Below, piece by piece: positions 1-7,558 of a stretch of 64,000 nt of DNA. The DNA is from Mesotoga sp. BH458_6_3_2_1 (GTDB taxonomy: Bacteria; Thermotogota; Thermotogae; Petrotogales; Kosmotogaceae). The notes beneath the pieces were generated by a model. It was not told the DNA's origin, did not search any database, and saw only the letters and a program-made list of their open reading frames with translations. The position numbers and the translations under genes are program-made. Location of the stretch: contig NZ_JFHL01000007.1 of NCBI RefSeq assembly GCF_003664995.1, forward strand, positions 1 to 64,000, given 5' to 3'. Numbering within the stretch: the first letter of the stretch is position 1; every line of letters starts with the position of its first letter.

Positions 1-128
1 GGTCAAATAAGCCTTGAGATTAAGCACACAGGAAAGCCGTATGCGGGAGATCCGCACGTACGGTTTGAGGTGGCAGGAGATGGAAACGGATGAGATGACC
101 CGCTTGAGGGGGACACTCTCCCGAAAGG
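1..128 (+). mobile_element. 3' end of a bacterial group II intron (domains V-VI)
   Basis: Positions 34-66 fold as the conserved 34-nt group II domain V. The outer stem AAGCCGTA pairs with TACGGTTT, the distal stem is GCGG/CCGC, and the AGCCGT...ACGGTT pattern is shared by bacterial introns. The following bases to about 128 could hold domain VI and the 3' splice site. Any intron-encoded reverse transcriptase would lie left of the window, so I cannot tell whether the intron is intact. The exact 3' boundary is uncertain; R5 repeat sequence begins by 194. Confidence 0.6.
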
Positions 129-193
129 GGAGTAAACAGCCTGGCCTCACAAGGTCTGTACTTACACCGCGCCATTTCTTGACCCTACGCACG

Positions 194-502
194 TCTGAAG
201 CACGCCTCAAACCATGCGACCTTTACGAAACTTGAATTGGTATTTACCTCAATTGAGAGAACGGTTTACCGTTGACGGTCAATGTGTTCCCATATGATGC
301 TGATAGCGAAACAAGTTCGTGACGGATCTTGACGCTTTCTACAACGACCTCGGACGACGTGGACCGTCGACGGTCAAGATTATCAATTCTCTTCTTCTCG
401 CGAGCAGAGCGAGAGTCTCATCGTGCTCTTTCTCGATACATTCTCTCTTGTGCCCTCAAAGCGGTACTGAAGGTGACTGGCCTGCGTCCGCAGACTGGCT
501 CC
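194..502. repeat. R5 repeat, copy A (309 bp)
   Basis: This block is repeated at 3273-3581; reading both copies side by side I see only one base difference (around 214). Shorter, more diverged copies cover 4196-4412 and 16751-16968. It contains GTTGACGG and GTCGACGG motifs and ends in the R3-type linker ACTGGCTC. Overlapping open frames inside it have no ribosome binding site and are conserved only because the DNA is duplicated. I treat it as non-coding. From 503 to 643 there is no gene. Confidence 0.8.
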
Positions 503-643
503 ATGAAGTGGTACTGGCGAAGGCGAAGCCTTCACTGGGGCGGAAGCTTCTCCACCAAAGTGACTGGCATTTAAGTATTGTCACATTGACTGAAAGTAAA
601 TAATGGTGTCGCATTTTACGTGGCAAGTATCTGCCCGTTCCTG

Positions 644-1048
644 CTATTCAGTTCTCTGCGCCGTCCAGTCATGAGGTCCCGACTTGTAACTGCTGTTAAT
701 ACAAACAGTCGCGGTGCCCGTCATACCATCTGAGTCGAATCGGCCTGTGAATTCAATCGTTTCTCCGCCCTCGTAGCTTGAATAGAGAAATGAGATGTTG
801 TCCTTCGAAGTCGTACCGGAAATTGTGCCATAATTTGCAGTGTAGATGTGGTTCCCCAGATAACCATCGAGCTTGCCCTTCTCGTGAGTGGTAATCTGCA
901 TGAAGGCCGTGAACGTTTCTGATTCACTTCTTATGACTGAAAGATTCCATGCACCGACAAGACTTCTTGTCTTGGCAACTGATGGACATCCAGTGAACAA
1001 AATCACAACTGCAACTGCAATAACGACAACAAAAGCTACGCGTTTCAC
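644..1048 (-). CDS. small predicted lipoprotein
   Basis: The 134-residue protein starts with a charged, then hydrophobic segment ending in the lipobox LFTGC, with Cys21 as the probable lipidation site. That predicts export and anchoring to the outside of the membrane. The mature part is rich in Thr, Ser and Gly with alternating hydrophobic residues, which suggests a small beta-sandwich or lipocalin-like fold, but I do not recognise the family. The start is GTG, preceded 9 nt upstream by AGGTG on the minus strand. It stands alone between repeat-rich stretches. The role is unknown. Confidence 0.7.
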   Translation of the reverse strand: MKRVAFVVVIAVAVVILFTGCPSVAKTRSLVGAWNLSVIRSESETFTAFMQITTHEKGKLDGYLGNHIYTANYGTISGTTSKDNISFLYSSYEGGETIEFTGRFDSDGMTGTATVCINSSYKSGPHDWTAQRTE

Positions 1049-1076
1049 AATCGATACACCTCGCTATAAGAGTGAT

Positions 1077-1950
1077 GACACAATTTTGGTAGCATCAAGA
1101 TTGACTCAATGCACTAGGAACTGAATTTCGAAACCAGCTTTCGGAGATCAAAAATCTCTATCCATTCACAAAAGCAGACACATCATAAAGAGAGAATCGA
1201 CAACTGCAATATTACTATAGCATTCTCGGCATCGGTTATGATTATCTAGGTACCGTATCTCACTTGCGGTGGACCGTCTTGTCCTCAAAAGAACTCCACC
1301 GCTACACATTCCTCCTTTCTCAAGGGAGGATTTAAGAACCAGATCAAGAGCAGTGAACAGTGAACAGTTCTGCAACACATAATCGACAACGGTTGCACCA
1401 TTCTCCTATATCTTCATCCCTTAGAGCATGCCCTCAAATCCACTCACTTTGTCATCCCGTTTAGCCTGCCCTGAAAAGGTCCTGTTCAGGGATCCTGTTT
1501 GGGGTCTCTGTTCAGGGTTCTGCACGGAATCTCGCATAAGAAAACGCTCTACACTTAAGACCAAGGACCCGCTGAGCGCTGAGCGAAAGAATTCGTCATT
1601 CTGAACTTGATTCAGAATCTCTTGTTTTTTTACTTTGACCAAGAACGAAGAACAGGTTTTTTCTCCTCAGTGGACGGAGAACCGATAACGGACAACCATT
1701 TTCTTATTCAACTTGCACCTTGGAACTTGCAGCTGTTCGCATTTTCGCGGCATTGACAGAGTGTTTGACCTGATAACGCAAGATTACTTCGAGAGGGCGA
1801 TGACATTTTCTATTCATGTATCTTCTGCCTCAGGTTATACCTTGACCCAAAGGAAGTGGCGCCGACAAAGGCCATTCTTCGTTTTCCTAAATCGAGAATT
1901 CGCTTTCAAAGCATGAATGCTTTTAGCTTCAGAAGAATCCTTTGGAAGCA
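1077..1950. repeat. non-coding stretch with R2-type repeats
   Basis: No convincing gene is seen. Positions 1451-1550 hold an R2 hairpin (GTCATCCCGT...) with nested secondary hairpins of the CCTG...CAGG kind. Around 1597-1622 there is a GTCATTCTGAACTTGATTCAGAATCTC-like palindrome. Positions 1310-1335 resemble the fragment seen near 3222 and 9611. The rest shows nothing recognisable. Confidence 0.55.
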
Positions 1951-1955
1951 GCGGA

Positions 1956-1964
1956 TGCTATAAT
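1956..1964 (+). promoter_or_regulatory. extended -10 promoter (TGCTATAAT) of the tumA-tumE pair
   Basis: TG-C-TATAAT is a consensus extended -10 element. There is no good -35, as is usual for this class. Transcription would start near 1971, leaving a leader of about 34 nt before the tumA start. The same TGCTATAAT string precedes two other toxin-antitoxin-like pairs in the window (24014 and 25790). Confidence 0.55.
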
Positions 1965-2004
1965 TTGGTAGATACTCTGATCAATTATGGAAGGGGGGAC
2001 AGAC

Positions 2005-2268
2005 ATGATTATAGTCTCCAAGGAAGAATTACTTGCTTTCAAGAAGCTGGATCTCTTGTATCAGATGAATCTTTTGCGGGAACAGTCAGCAAGGCTAGAG
2101 CGAAGGTACGATTGTTCACTAGAAGAGTTTAGAAGCCTTGTTAATGATTCTGACGAAAACTATGAAATGTGGGATGACTTAATTGAATGGGAAGCATGCC
2201 AGTCTGCTCTTTCAGAAGTAAGCTCGCTGATGGAGAGAATAAATGCAGAAGATATTGAAGTTCGTTGA
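2005..2268 (+). CDS. tumA: TumA-type antitoxin
   Basis: The acidic 87-residue protein is predicted helical (SREELL-like opening, a LEERYDCSLEEF region, then WDDLIEWEA). This composition is typical of the small partner of DUF6516 (TumE) toxins. The start at 2005 is preferred over the ATG at 1987, because AGGGGGG at 1991-1998 is a strong ribosome binding site just before it and lies inside the longer version. It overlaps the downstream toxin gene by 26 bp, the usual antitoxin-first arrangement. The role as neutralising antitoxin is inferred from the neighbour and from similarity in composition. Confidence 0.65.
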   Translation: MIIVSKEELLAFKKLDLLYQMNLLREQSARLERRYDCSLEEFRSLVNDSDENYEMWDDLIEWEACQSALSEVSSLMERINAEDIEVR

Positions 2269-2635
2269 AAAATCCTTACTCGTTCAGGACTTCAAGATTC
2301 ATGACTTCAAGACCGGTACGGAATTTGCATACATTAAACTCGAAATCCTTCTCAAGAACTCATCAAAGGTCTATATAAGGGAATTTGTGAACGCCAAACA
2401 GAGAAAATATTCTTTACATTGGATTATAGACACTCAGACTGAGATACGGTGGGATAACTCGCCCCATCACAAAAGCATTAGAACTCATCCGCATCATGTT
2501 CACTTTAACCAAAACGTTTTTCCTTCTGAATGCTCTGATCCTGTAACGATATTGGCATGGATCGAAAGCTTGCTGACAAACAGAGAAGAACTGGCACCGG
2601 AAATTATCATTCGCGAAATTCGGAAACTTCGCTAA
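2243..2635 (+). CDS. tumE: TumE-type toxin (DUF6516)
   Basis: The 130-residue protein carries the DUF6516 signature around residues 72-94: IRWDNSPHHKSIRTHPHHVH, with its Trp-Asp-Asn and the paired His-His motifs. In this family these are thought to form the active surface of a toxin. The length matches the family. TGGAGAG just upstream is a plausible ribosome binding site inside the tumA coding region, so translation is probably coupled. The frame is intact, so the module may be functional. The biochemical target cannot be read from sequence. Confidence 0.7.
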   Translation: MQKILKFVEKSLLVQDFKIHDFKTGTEFAYIKLEILLKNSSKVYIREFVNAKQRKYSLHWIIDTQTEIRWDNSPHHKSIRTHPHHVHFNQNVFPSECSDPVTILAWIESLLTNREELAPEIIIREIRKLR

Positions 2636-2639
2636 GAAA

Positions 2640-3270
2640 CCTTAGAATCGACTTATCGGAATAACTACTGTTGAAGCAAATTAATCATCAAATTACCCAA
2701 AGAGACGAACTTTCAAGCAGACTGATTAAACTCATACACTCGATCTCATCCTTGAGCCTACCCCAATGAGCCTGCCCCAAAATGTTGCTGTTGGGGGGGT
2801 CTGGACGGGATCTTTTCCTTTCTGTTCTTTTCTCTACCTTTAGAAGATCGAGATGCTGAAACAAGTTCAGCATGACGGATTGAGACGTTTTCGGAATTGT
2901 CAAACGTTGTCATCCCGTGATGCTTTTGCACGGGATCTCGCATCAAAGGGCCGCTCTTCGCTGATCGCTAAACGCTGTGAAGAGCCATCCTTTGGCAAGA
3001 CCCAAGCCCAGATCCTGGCCAGAAGCATGGCAGGATGACATGAAGCAAGAGCCTGCCCTGAAGCCTGCCTCAAAATGGTTCTGTTTGGGGTCCTGTTCAT
3101 GGATCTTGCACGGGATCTCATTCTTCTTGTCCCTCTCGCGATCTCTCTTATTCTCGCGTGTCCCTTAACCAGTAACCTGGACGCGTAGCGTTGAACTAAT
3201 AACCGTTCCTATGCTCTAGATCTTAAATCCCCGCTTGAGCGGGGGGGACCGCTTGCAGTGGGGAGTGTGC
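2640..3270. repeat. R2 repeat field
   Basis: No gene is seen. The stretch holds ATGCTGAAACAAGTTCAGCAT (around 2851), a CCCGTGATGCTTTTGCACGGG hairpin near 2915-2936, the mirror type ATCCTGGCC...CAGGATGAC near 3012-3039, and CTTAAATCCCCGCTTGAGCG at 3222, which recurs at 9611. Confidence 0.7.
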
Positions 3271-3272
3271 GC

Positions 3273-3581
3273 TCTGAAGCACGCCTCAAACCGTGCGACC
3301 TTTACGAAACTTGAATTGGTATTTACCTCAATTGAGAGAACGGTTTACCGTTGACGGTCAATGTGTTCCCATATGATGCTGATAGCGAAACAAGTTCGTG
3401 ACGGATCTTGACGCTTTCTACAACGACCTCGGACGACGTGGACCGTCGACGGTCAAGATTATCAATTCTCTTCTTCTCGCGAGCAGAGCGAGAGTCTCAT
3501 CGTGCTCTTTCTCGATACATTCTCTCTTGTGCCCTCAAAGCGGTACTGAAGGTGACTGGCCTGCGTCCGCAGACTGGCTCC
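3273..3581. repeat. R5 repeat, copy B (309 bp)
   Basis: Near-identical to 194-502 with one visible mismatch. The flanks differ on both sides, so the duplicated unit is well delimited. The 3' end lies in CAGACTGGCTCC. Confidence 0.8.
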
Positions 3582-3599
3582 CAAATGCTCCTACGGTCT

Positions 3600-4195
3600 G
3601 TCACATTTTTCCCGTAAAAGGCAGATATTCCAATCAGGACCTTTTTCGGGCGAACAGCCGTTCGCTCCTACAAAAGAATCGCATAATCGTCTGACATTAT
3701 CATCCCGTAGCATTTCGAATTCGGGACTGACGGGCTCCTGATTTCTGTCCCGGTCCGTTTCGCCTCGGGCGGGAGACATTTGCAGGTTCACTGTAAACGA
3801 TTCTCCAAACTCCGAGCGAGCGGAGCAAAAGATATGCTGCACAGGAAGAACGTGAAGAGCCGGTAGTCGATCCTCTTGATCAGTGATCCAATTAAGAATC
3901 ATGCACTTGTTATTGTTTTTCTGAGCGATTAGCCTACAGCGTTTCAAACAAGCGGTTCCACCAGCGATAAGGGTCTTCATCTTGATCGTGCAGCAGTATT
4001 ATAGAATAGTGTGTCGATTTCTTTCTGTAGGGGCGAACGGCTGTTCGCCCAAAAGAGTACTGATAAGGGAACCGAATAGGGGACTGACGAGCTCCTGACG
4101 TCTGTCCATGTCTATTCGAATAATAGAGTCCCTATTTTTAGAAGCGAGCCGGATGACCTGAAGTCAAAGTCCCCTGCCTCGAAAACACGTTCTAT
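3600..4195. repeat. R6 and R7 repeats
   Basis: 3706-3922 is one R6 unit (GCATTTCGAAT ... AATCATGCACTT) that recurs three times in tandem at 15.8-16.6 kb. R7 palindromes GGGCGAAC...GTTCGCCC lie at about 3648-3668 and 4025-4043. From about 4025 onward the sequence closely matches 16585 onward, so this is the start of a larger duplicated block. Confidence 0.7.
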
Positions 4196-4412
4196 TTTCC
4201 CATATGATCCTGATAGCGAAACAAGTTCGTGACGGATCTTGACGCTTTCTACAACGACCTCGGACGACGTGGACCGTCGACGGTCAAGATTATCAATTCT
4301 CTTTTTCTCGCGAGCGGATCGAGAGTCTCATCGTGCTCTTTCTCGATACATTCTATCTTGTGCCCGCAGAGCGGTACTGAAGGTGACTGGCCTGCGTCAG
4401 CAGACTGGCAGT
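4196..4412. repeat. R5 repeat, partial copy C
   Basis: Covers the 3' two thirds of R5 with scattered substitutions relative to copies A and B. It is closest to copy D at 16751-16968, with which it also shares upstream sequence. Confidence 0.75.
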
Positions 4413-4690
4413 GAGGATCTTTCCCCGCAAAGCGGTACTGAAGGTAACTGGCCTGCGTTAGCAGACTGGCACATTTTGCCTCCTGGCGCGTAAGCGCAAG
4501 CATCACTTCCCGACGAAGTCGGCCTCACTTCCCCTGATGATCCTCCGGGCATCACTTCCTCGCGCTAGCGAGCCTCACTTCTACAAAGGTTCTTCGCCAG
4601 CCTTGCGTCCACTGATGCTCCTCAGTGCATTGCGACCGCCGATGCTTTTCGGCGCCTTGCGTCTTATGTTCTATAGCAGCATCACTTCTG
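4413..4690. repeat. R3 chain of short hairpins
   Basis: A run of small inverted repeats with different stems (for example CGACGAAGTCGG, TCGCGCTAGCGA, ACTGATGCTCCTCAGT, GCCGATGCTTTTCGGC) is separated by constant linkers TCACTTCC and TTGCG(T/A)CC. Some stems carry substitutions, as in CCTGATGATCCTCCGG. Confidence 0.7.
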
Positions 4691-4764
4691 TTCTTGCCAG
4701 ACCCAAGACCCTAAACCCGCGATAAATCCCGAAGCTTCAACTGCCGGAGAATGTTCTTACCGTC

Positions 4765-4793
4765 TCGACACTTCGTGCTAATTGCTGTACAAT
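4765..4793 (+). promoter_or_regulatory. sigma70-type promoter of the marR-ABC operon
   Basis: The -35 is TCGACA (4765-4770) and the -10 is TACAAT (4788-4793), with a 17 bp spacer. The predicted start of transcription is near 4800, inside the first operator-like palindrome. Five of six bases match consensus in each box. Confidence 0.65.
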
Positions 4794-4797
4794 ATAG

Positions 4798-4839
4798 TTC
4801 GTATGCGAAATATTCGGAGTTTAAGTATTCGAGTGCGAA
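4798..4839 (+). promoter_or_regulatory. tandem TTCGNNNNCGAA operator candidates
   Basis: Two identical-arm palindromes, TTCG-TATG-CGAA (4798-4809) and TTCG-AGTG-CGAA (4828-4839), lie 30 bp apart centre to centre. That is close to three DNA turns, on the same face. They span the predicted transcription start and early leader of a marR gene, which is where an autorepressor would bind. Confidence 0.55.
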
Positions 4840-4871
4840 AGTGCCAAGAATTTTTGAAGAAGGTGGTTCTA

Positions 4872-5339
4872 TTGGAAGAGAGCTCTAGAATAGAAGAAAT
4901 GCTGACAGCGATCCGGAGGATCATGTCGCTTATGAAGCAGAGCTTCGAAAGGGATTTCAAGAAGATGGACGTGACGCAGTCACAGATCCTTGTAATGAGA
5001 GTACTGAACCAATATGGCGATATGAAGGTAAGCGATATAAGTAAAGAACTCGATCTTTCAAATAGCACGGTTTCTGGAATAATCGACAGACTAGTCGAGA
5101 AGAAGATCGTCCAAAGAAAACGAAGCGAAGAGGACAGGCGAATCGTGATGATTAGTCTTGCGGACGAGTATCGCCAACCTGTAAGGAAACACCTCAATGC
5201 CTTTGCGCAAAAGATGCGAAGAGCGTTGTCAACTATAACAGAGGAAGACCTAGATTCCATAATTCAAGGGCTCGAGAAGCTGGAGAAGATACTCCAAGCA
5301 TCGCAAGAACCCAAAGAAAGTGGACAAAGCAGATGCTAA
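4872..5339 (+). CDS. MarR-family transcriptional regulator
   Basis: This is a winged-helix regulator of the MarR family that probably represses the two downstream exporter genes and itself. After an N-terminal helix (SSRIEEMLTAIRRIMSLMKQSF), the recognition region reads LTQSQILVMRVL...MKVSDISKELDLSNSTVSGIIDRLVEKKIVQRKRSEEDRRIVMISL, which has the helix-turn-helix followed by the DRR wing typical of MarR. A TTG at 4872 is preferred as start because GAAGGTGG lies just upstream and family members begin close to SSRIEE. A 30-residue upstream extension is open but would overlap the operators. The gene overlaps the next by 7 bp. The effector ligand is unknown. Confidence 0.88.
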   Translation: MEESSRIEEMLTAIRRIMSLMKQSFERDFKKMDVTQSQILVMRVLNQYGDMKVSDISKELDLSNSTVSGIIDRLVEKKIVQRKRSEEDRRIVMISLADEYRQPVRKHLNAFAQKMRRALSTITEEDLDSIIQGLEKLEKILQASQEPKESGQSRC

Positions 5340-7558
5340 AACTAATCAGGTACCTTAAACCCTACACTGTCTTCATAGTTATCGCGGTGGCGCTGCTCTT
5401 CGTACAGGCCATGACGGAATTGGCCCTTCCAGACTACATGTCGAATATCGTAAACGTCGGCATTCAGCAGGGAGGTATCGAAGACGCTATTCCCGAGGCA
5501 ATAAGCAAAGAAGCTTTGGATAACGTCTCTCTTTTCATGAGTGGAGAAGAGAAGCAAGAAGTCCTGAGCTATTACGAACTGATCAACAAAGACTCGGCCA
5601 ATTACGAAGAAAACCTCGAGAAGTACCCTGCGCTGGAGAACAAAGATGTCTACGTCCTGAAATCCGGAGAGATTGAAGATCGCCCAAGTCTTAACTTAAT
5701 TCTTGGAAAGGCCCTAATGGCCTATTCTGGAGTCAAGAGCGGCACGGCAGGGACAAACGGTAACTTCACGCCTCCGGAGGGCTTCAACATCCCCGAGGGG
5801 GCAAACGTCTTCTTACTTATGAGACTAATGCCTGAAGCCCAGAGGCTCGAAATGCTAAATCAAGTCGACAGCATGGTCGAAGTCATGGGTGAGAACATAG
5901 TCAACCAGTCGGGCGCGCTTGCTGTAAAGGAAATCTACGGAGAACTTGGCATAGACACAGAAAAGCTGCAGAGCCGCTACGTGCTCAGCACCGGTCTCAT
6001 AATGGTTCTCGTGACCCTGCTTAGCGCGCTGTGTACCATCATGGTCGCCTTCATTGCCTCGAAGATAGCGGCCGCATCGGCCAGATCGATGAGAAGAGAT
6101 GTTTTCGAAAAGGTCGAGAATTTCTCGAACTCTGAATTTGCGAGATTCTCTACGGCTTCGCTCATAACAAGAACTTCAAACGATATAACCCAGATACAGC
6201 TCGTCATTGTTCTCATAATTAGAATGGTATTCTACGCTCCAATCATAGGAGTCGGAGGAGTGATCAGGGCTCTCGAGAAGAGCACCTCCATGTCATGGAT
6301 CATCGCCCTCGCTGTCATTATTATGCTAGGCCTTGTGGGGATCGTGTTCGCCATAGCCCTTCCGAAATTCAAGAAGATGCAGAAGCTTATCGACAGGCTC
6401 AATCTCGTTACAAGGGAACACCTCTCCGGTCTCATGGTCGTAAGGGCCTTCAACACCCAGAAGTTTGAAGAAGGGAGATTCGACTCAGCAAACAAGGACT
6501 TTACAAGAACGGACCTCTTCGTAAACCGGGTGATGGTAGTGATGATGCCGGCGATAATGTTTGTCATGAACGGAACAATGCTTCTCGTCGTCTGGGTTGG
6601 CGCCCACCAAATAGAGGCCTCGACCATGCAGGTCGGAGACATGATGGCCTACATCCAGTACGCCATGTTGATCATCTTCGCCTTTCTCATGTTGACAATG
6701 ACGTTCATCATGATTCCAAGGGCCTCCGTTTCTGGAGCGAGAGTCTCAGAAATCCTCGAGGTCGACCCACAGATAAAAGACCCCAAGAATCCGAAGAAGT
6801 TCGACAGTGATTTCAAAGGGAGTGTCGAATTTAGAAACGTCTGCTACCGCTTCCCCGGAGCCGAGAAAAACATTCTTGACAACATAAGTTTCACGGCCCT
6901 TCCAGGGCAGACGACTGCAATCATAGGCTCGACCGGCTCGGGTAAATCGACGCTGCTGAACATGATACCAAGGTTCTATGACGTCTGCGACGGCCAGGTG
7001 CTTGTTGACGGAATAGATATCCGCGAAGTGAATCAGCATGAACTGAGAGACAAGATTGGCTACGTCCCTCAGAAGGGCGTCCTCTTCAGCGGAACGATAG
7101 AATCAAATCTTAAGTACGCCGATGAGAAAGCCTCTCAGGAAGAAATCGAAAGGGCAGCCGAGATTGCGCAGGCCGTCGAATTCATAAACACGAAAGAAGA
7201 AGGGTATAACTCACCGATTTCACAGGGTGGGACAAACGTATCTGGAGGCCAGAAGCAGAGACTTGCAATAGCCAGAGCGCTTCTGAAAAAACCCAAGATA
7301 CTACTCTTCGACGACAGCTTCTCGGCCCTGGACTTCAAGACAGACGCGGCGCTGAGAAGAACACTTAAAAGAGAAACGGGAGACAGCACGATGATAATAG
7401 TTGGCCAGAGAATTGCGACGATAAAGAACGCCGATCAAATACTTGTCTTGGATGAGGGCAACCTCGTCGGAATCGGCAAGCACCGCGACCTGATGAAAAG
7501 CTGTCAGATATACAGAGAAATCGCACAATCACAGCTTTCAGAGGCGGAGTTAGCATGA
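5333..7558 (+). CDS. heterodimeric ABC exporter subunit, degenerate-site half (TM287-like)
   Basis: One half of a type IV (B-family) ABC exporter, with a six-helix membrane domain fused to an ATPase domain. The Walker A is GSTGSGKST (about residues 531-539) and the signature is VSGGQKQR. The Walker B ends LLFDD, with Asp in place of the catalytic Glu, and the switch histidine is Gln (IVGQRIATI). These are the hallmarks of the non-catalytic partner in TM287/288, BmrCD and LmrCD heterodimers. It is 741 residues long, against about 580 for TM287. The excess is a segment of about 170 residues (45-215) between the first two membrane helices, predicted to face outside. It lies between marR and the second subunit with overlapping ends. 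Confidence 0.9.
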   Translation: MLKLIRYLKPYTVFIVIAVALLFVQAMTELALPDYMSNIVNVGIQQGGIEDAIPEAISKEALDNVSLFMSGEEKQEVLSYYELINKDSANYEENLEKYPALENKDVYVLKSGEIEDRPSLNLILGKALMAYSGVKSGTAGTNGNFTPPEGFNIPEGANVFLLMRLMPEAQRLEMLNQVDSMVEVMGENIVNQSGALAVKEIYGELGIDTEKLQSRYVLSTGLIMVLVTLLSALCTIMVAFIASKIAAASARSMRRDVFEKVENFSNSEFARFSTASLITRTSNDITQIQLVIVLIIRMVFYAPIIGVGGVIRALEKSTSMSWIIALAVIIMLGLVGIVFAIALPKFKKMQKLIDRLNLVTREHLSGLMVVRAFNTQKFEEGRFDSANKDFTRTDLFVNRVMVVMMPAIMFVMNGTMLLVVWVGAHQIEASTMQVGDMMAYIQYAMLIIFAFLMLTMTFIMIPRASVSGARVSEILEVDPQIKDPKNPKKFDSDFKGSVEFRNVCYRFPGAEKNILDNISFTALPGQTTAIIGSTGSGKSTLLNMIPRFYDVCDGQVLVDGIDIREVNQHELRDKIGYVPQKGVLFSGTIESNLKYADEKASQEEIERAAEIAQAVEFINTKEEGYNSPISQGGTNVSGGQKQRLAIARALLKKPKILLFDDSFSALDFKTDAALRRTLKRETGDSTMIIVGQRIATIKNADQILVLDEGNLVGIGKHRDLMKSCQIYREIAQSQLSEAELA

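Noticed and set aside
319-603. Open frame repeated in R5 copies (MTDLDAFYNDLGRRGPSTVKIINSLL...)
   Set aside because: It recurs only because the DNA is duplicated, another frame is open through the same block, no ribosome binding site is present, and the 3' end differs in every copy.
888-1124. Plus-strand frame opposite the lipoprotein gene
   Set aside because: Lies antisense to a well-supported gene with signal peptide and ribosome binding site; it has neither.
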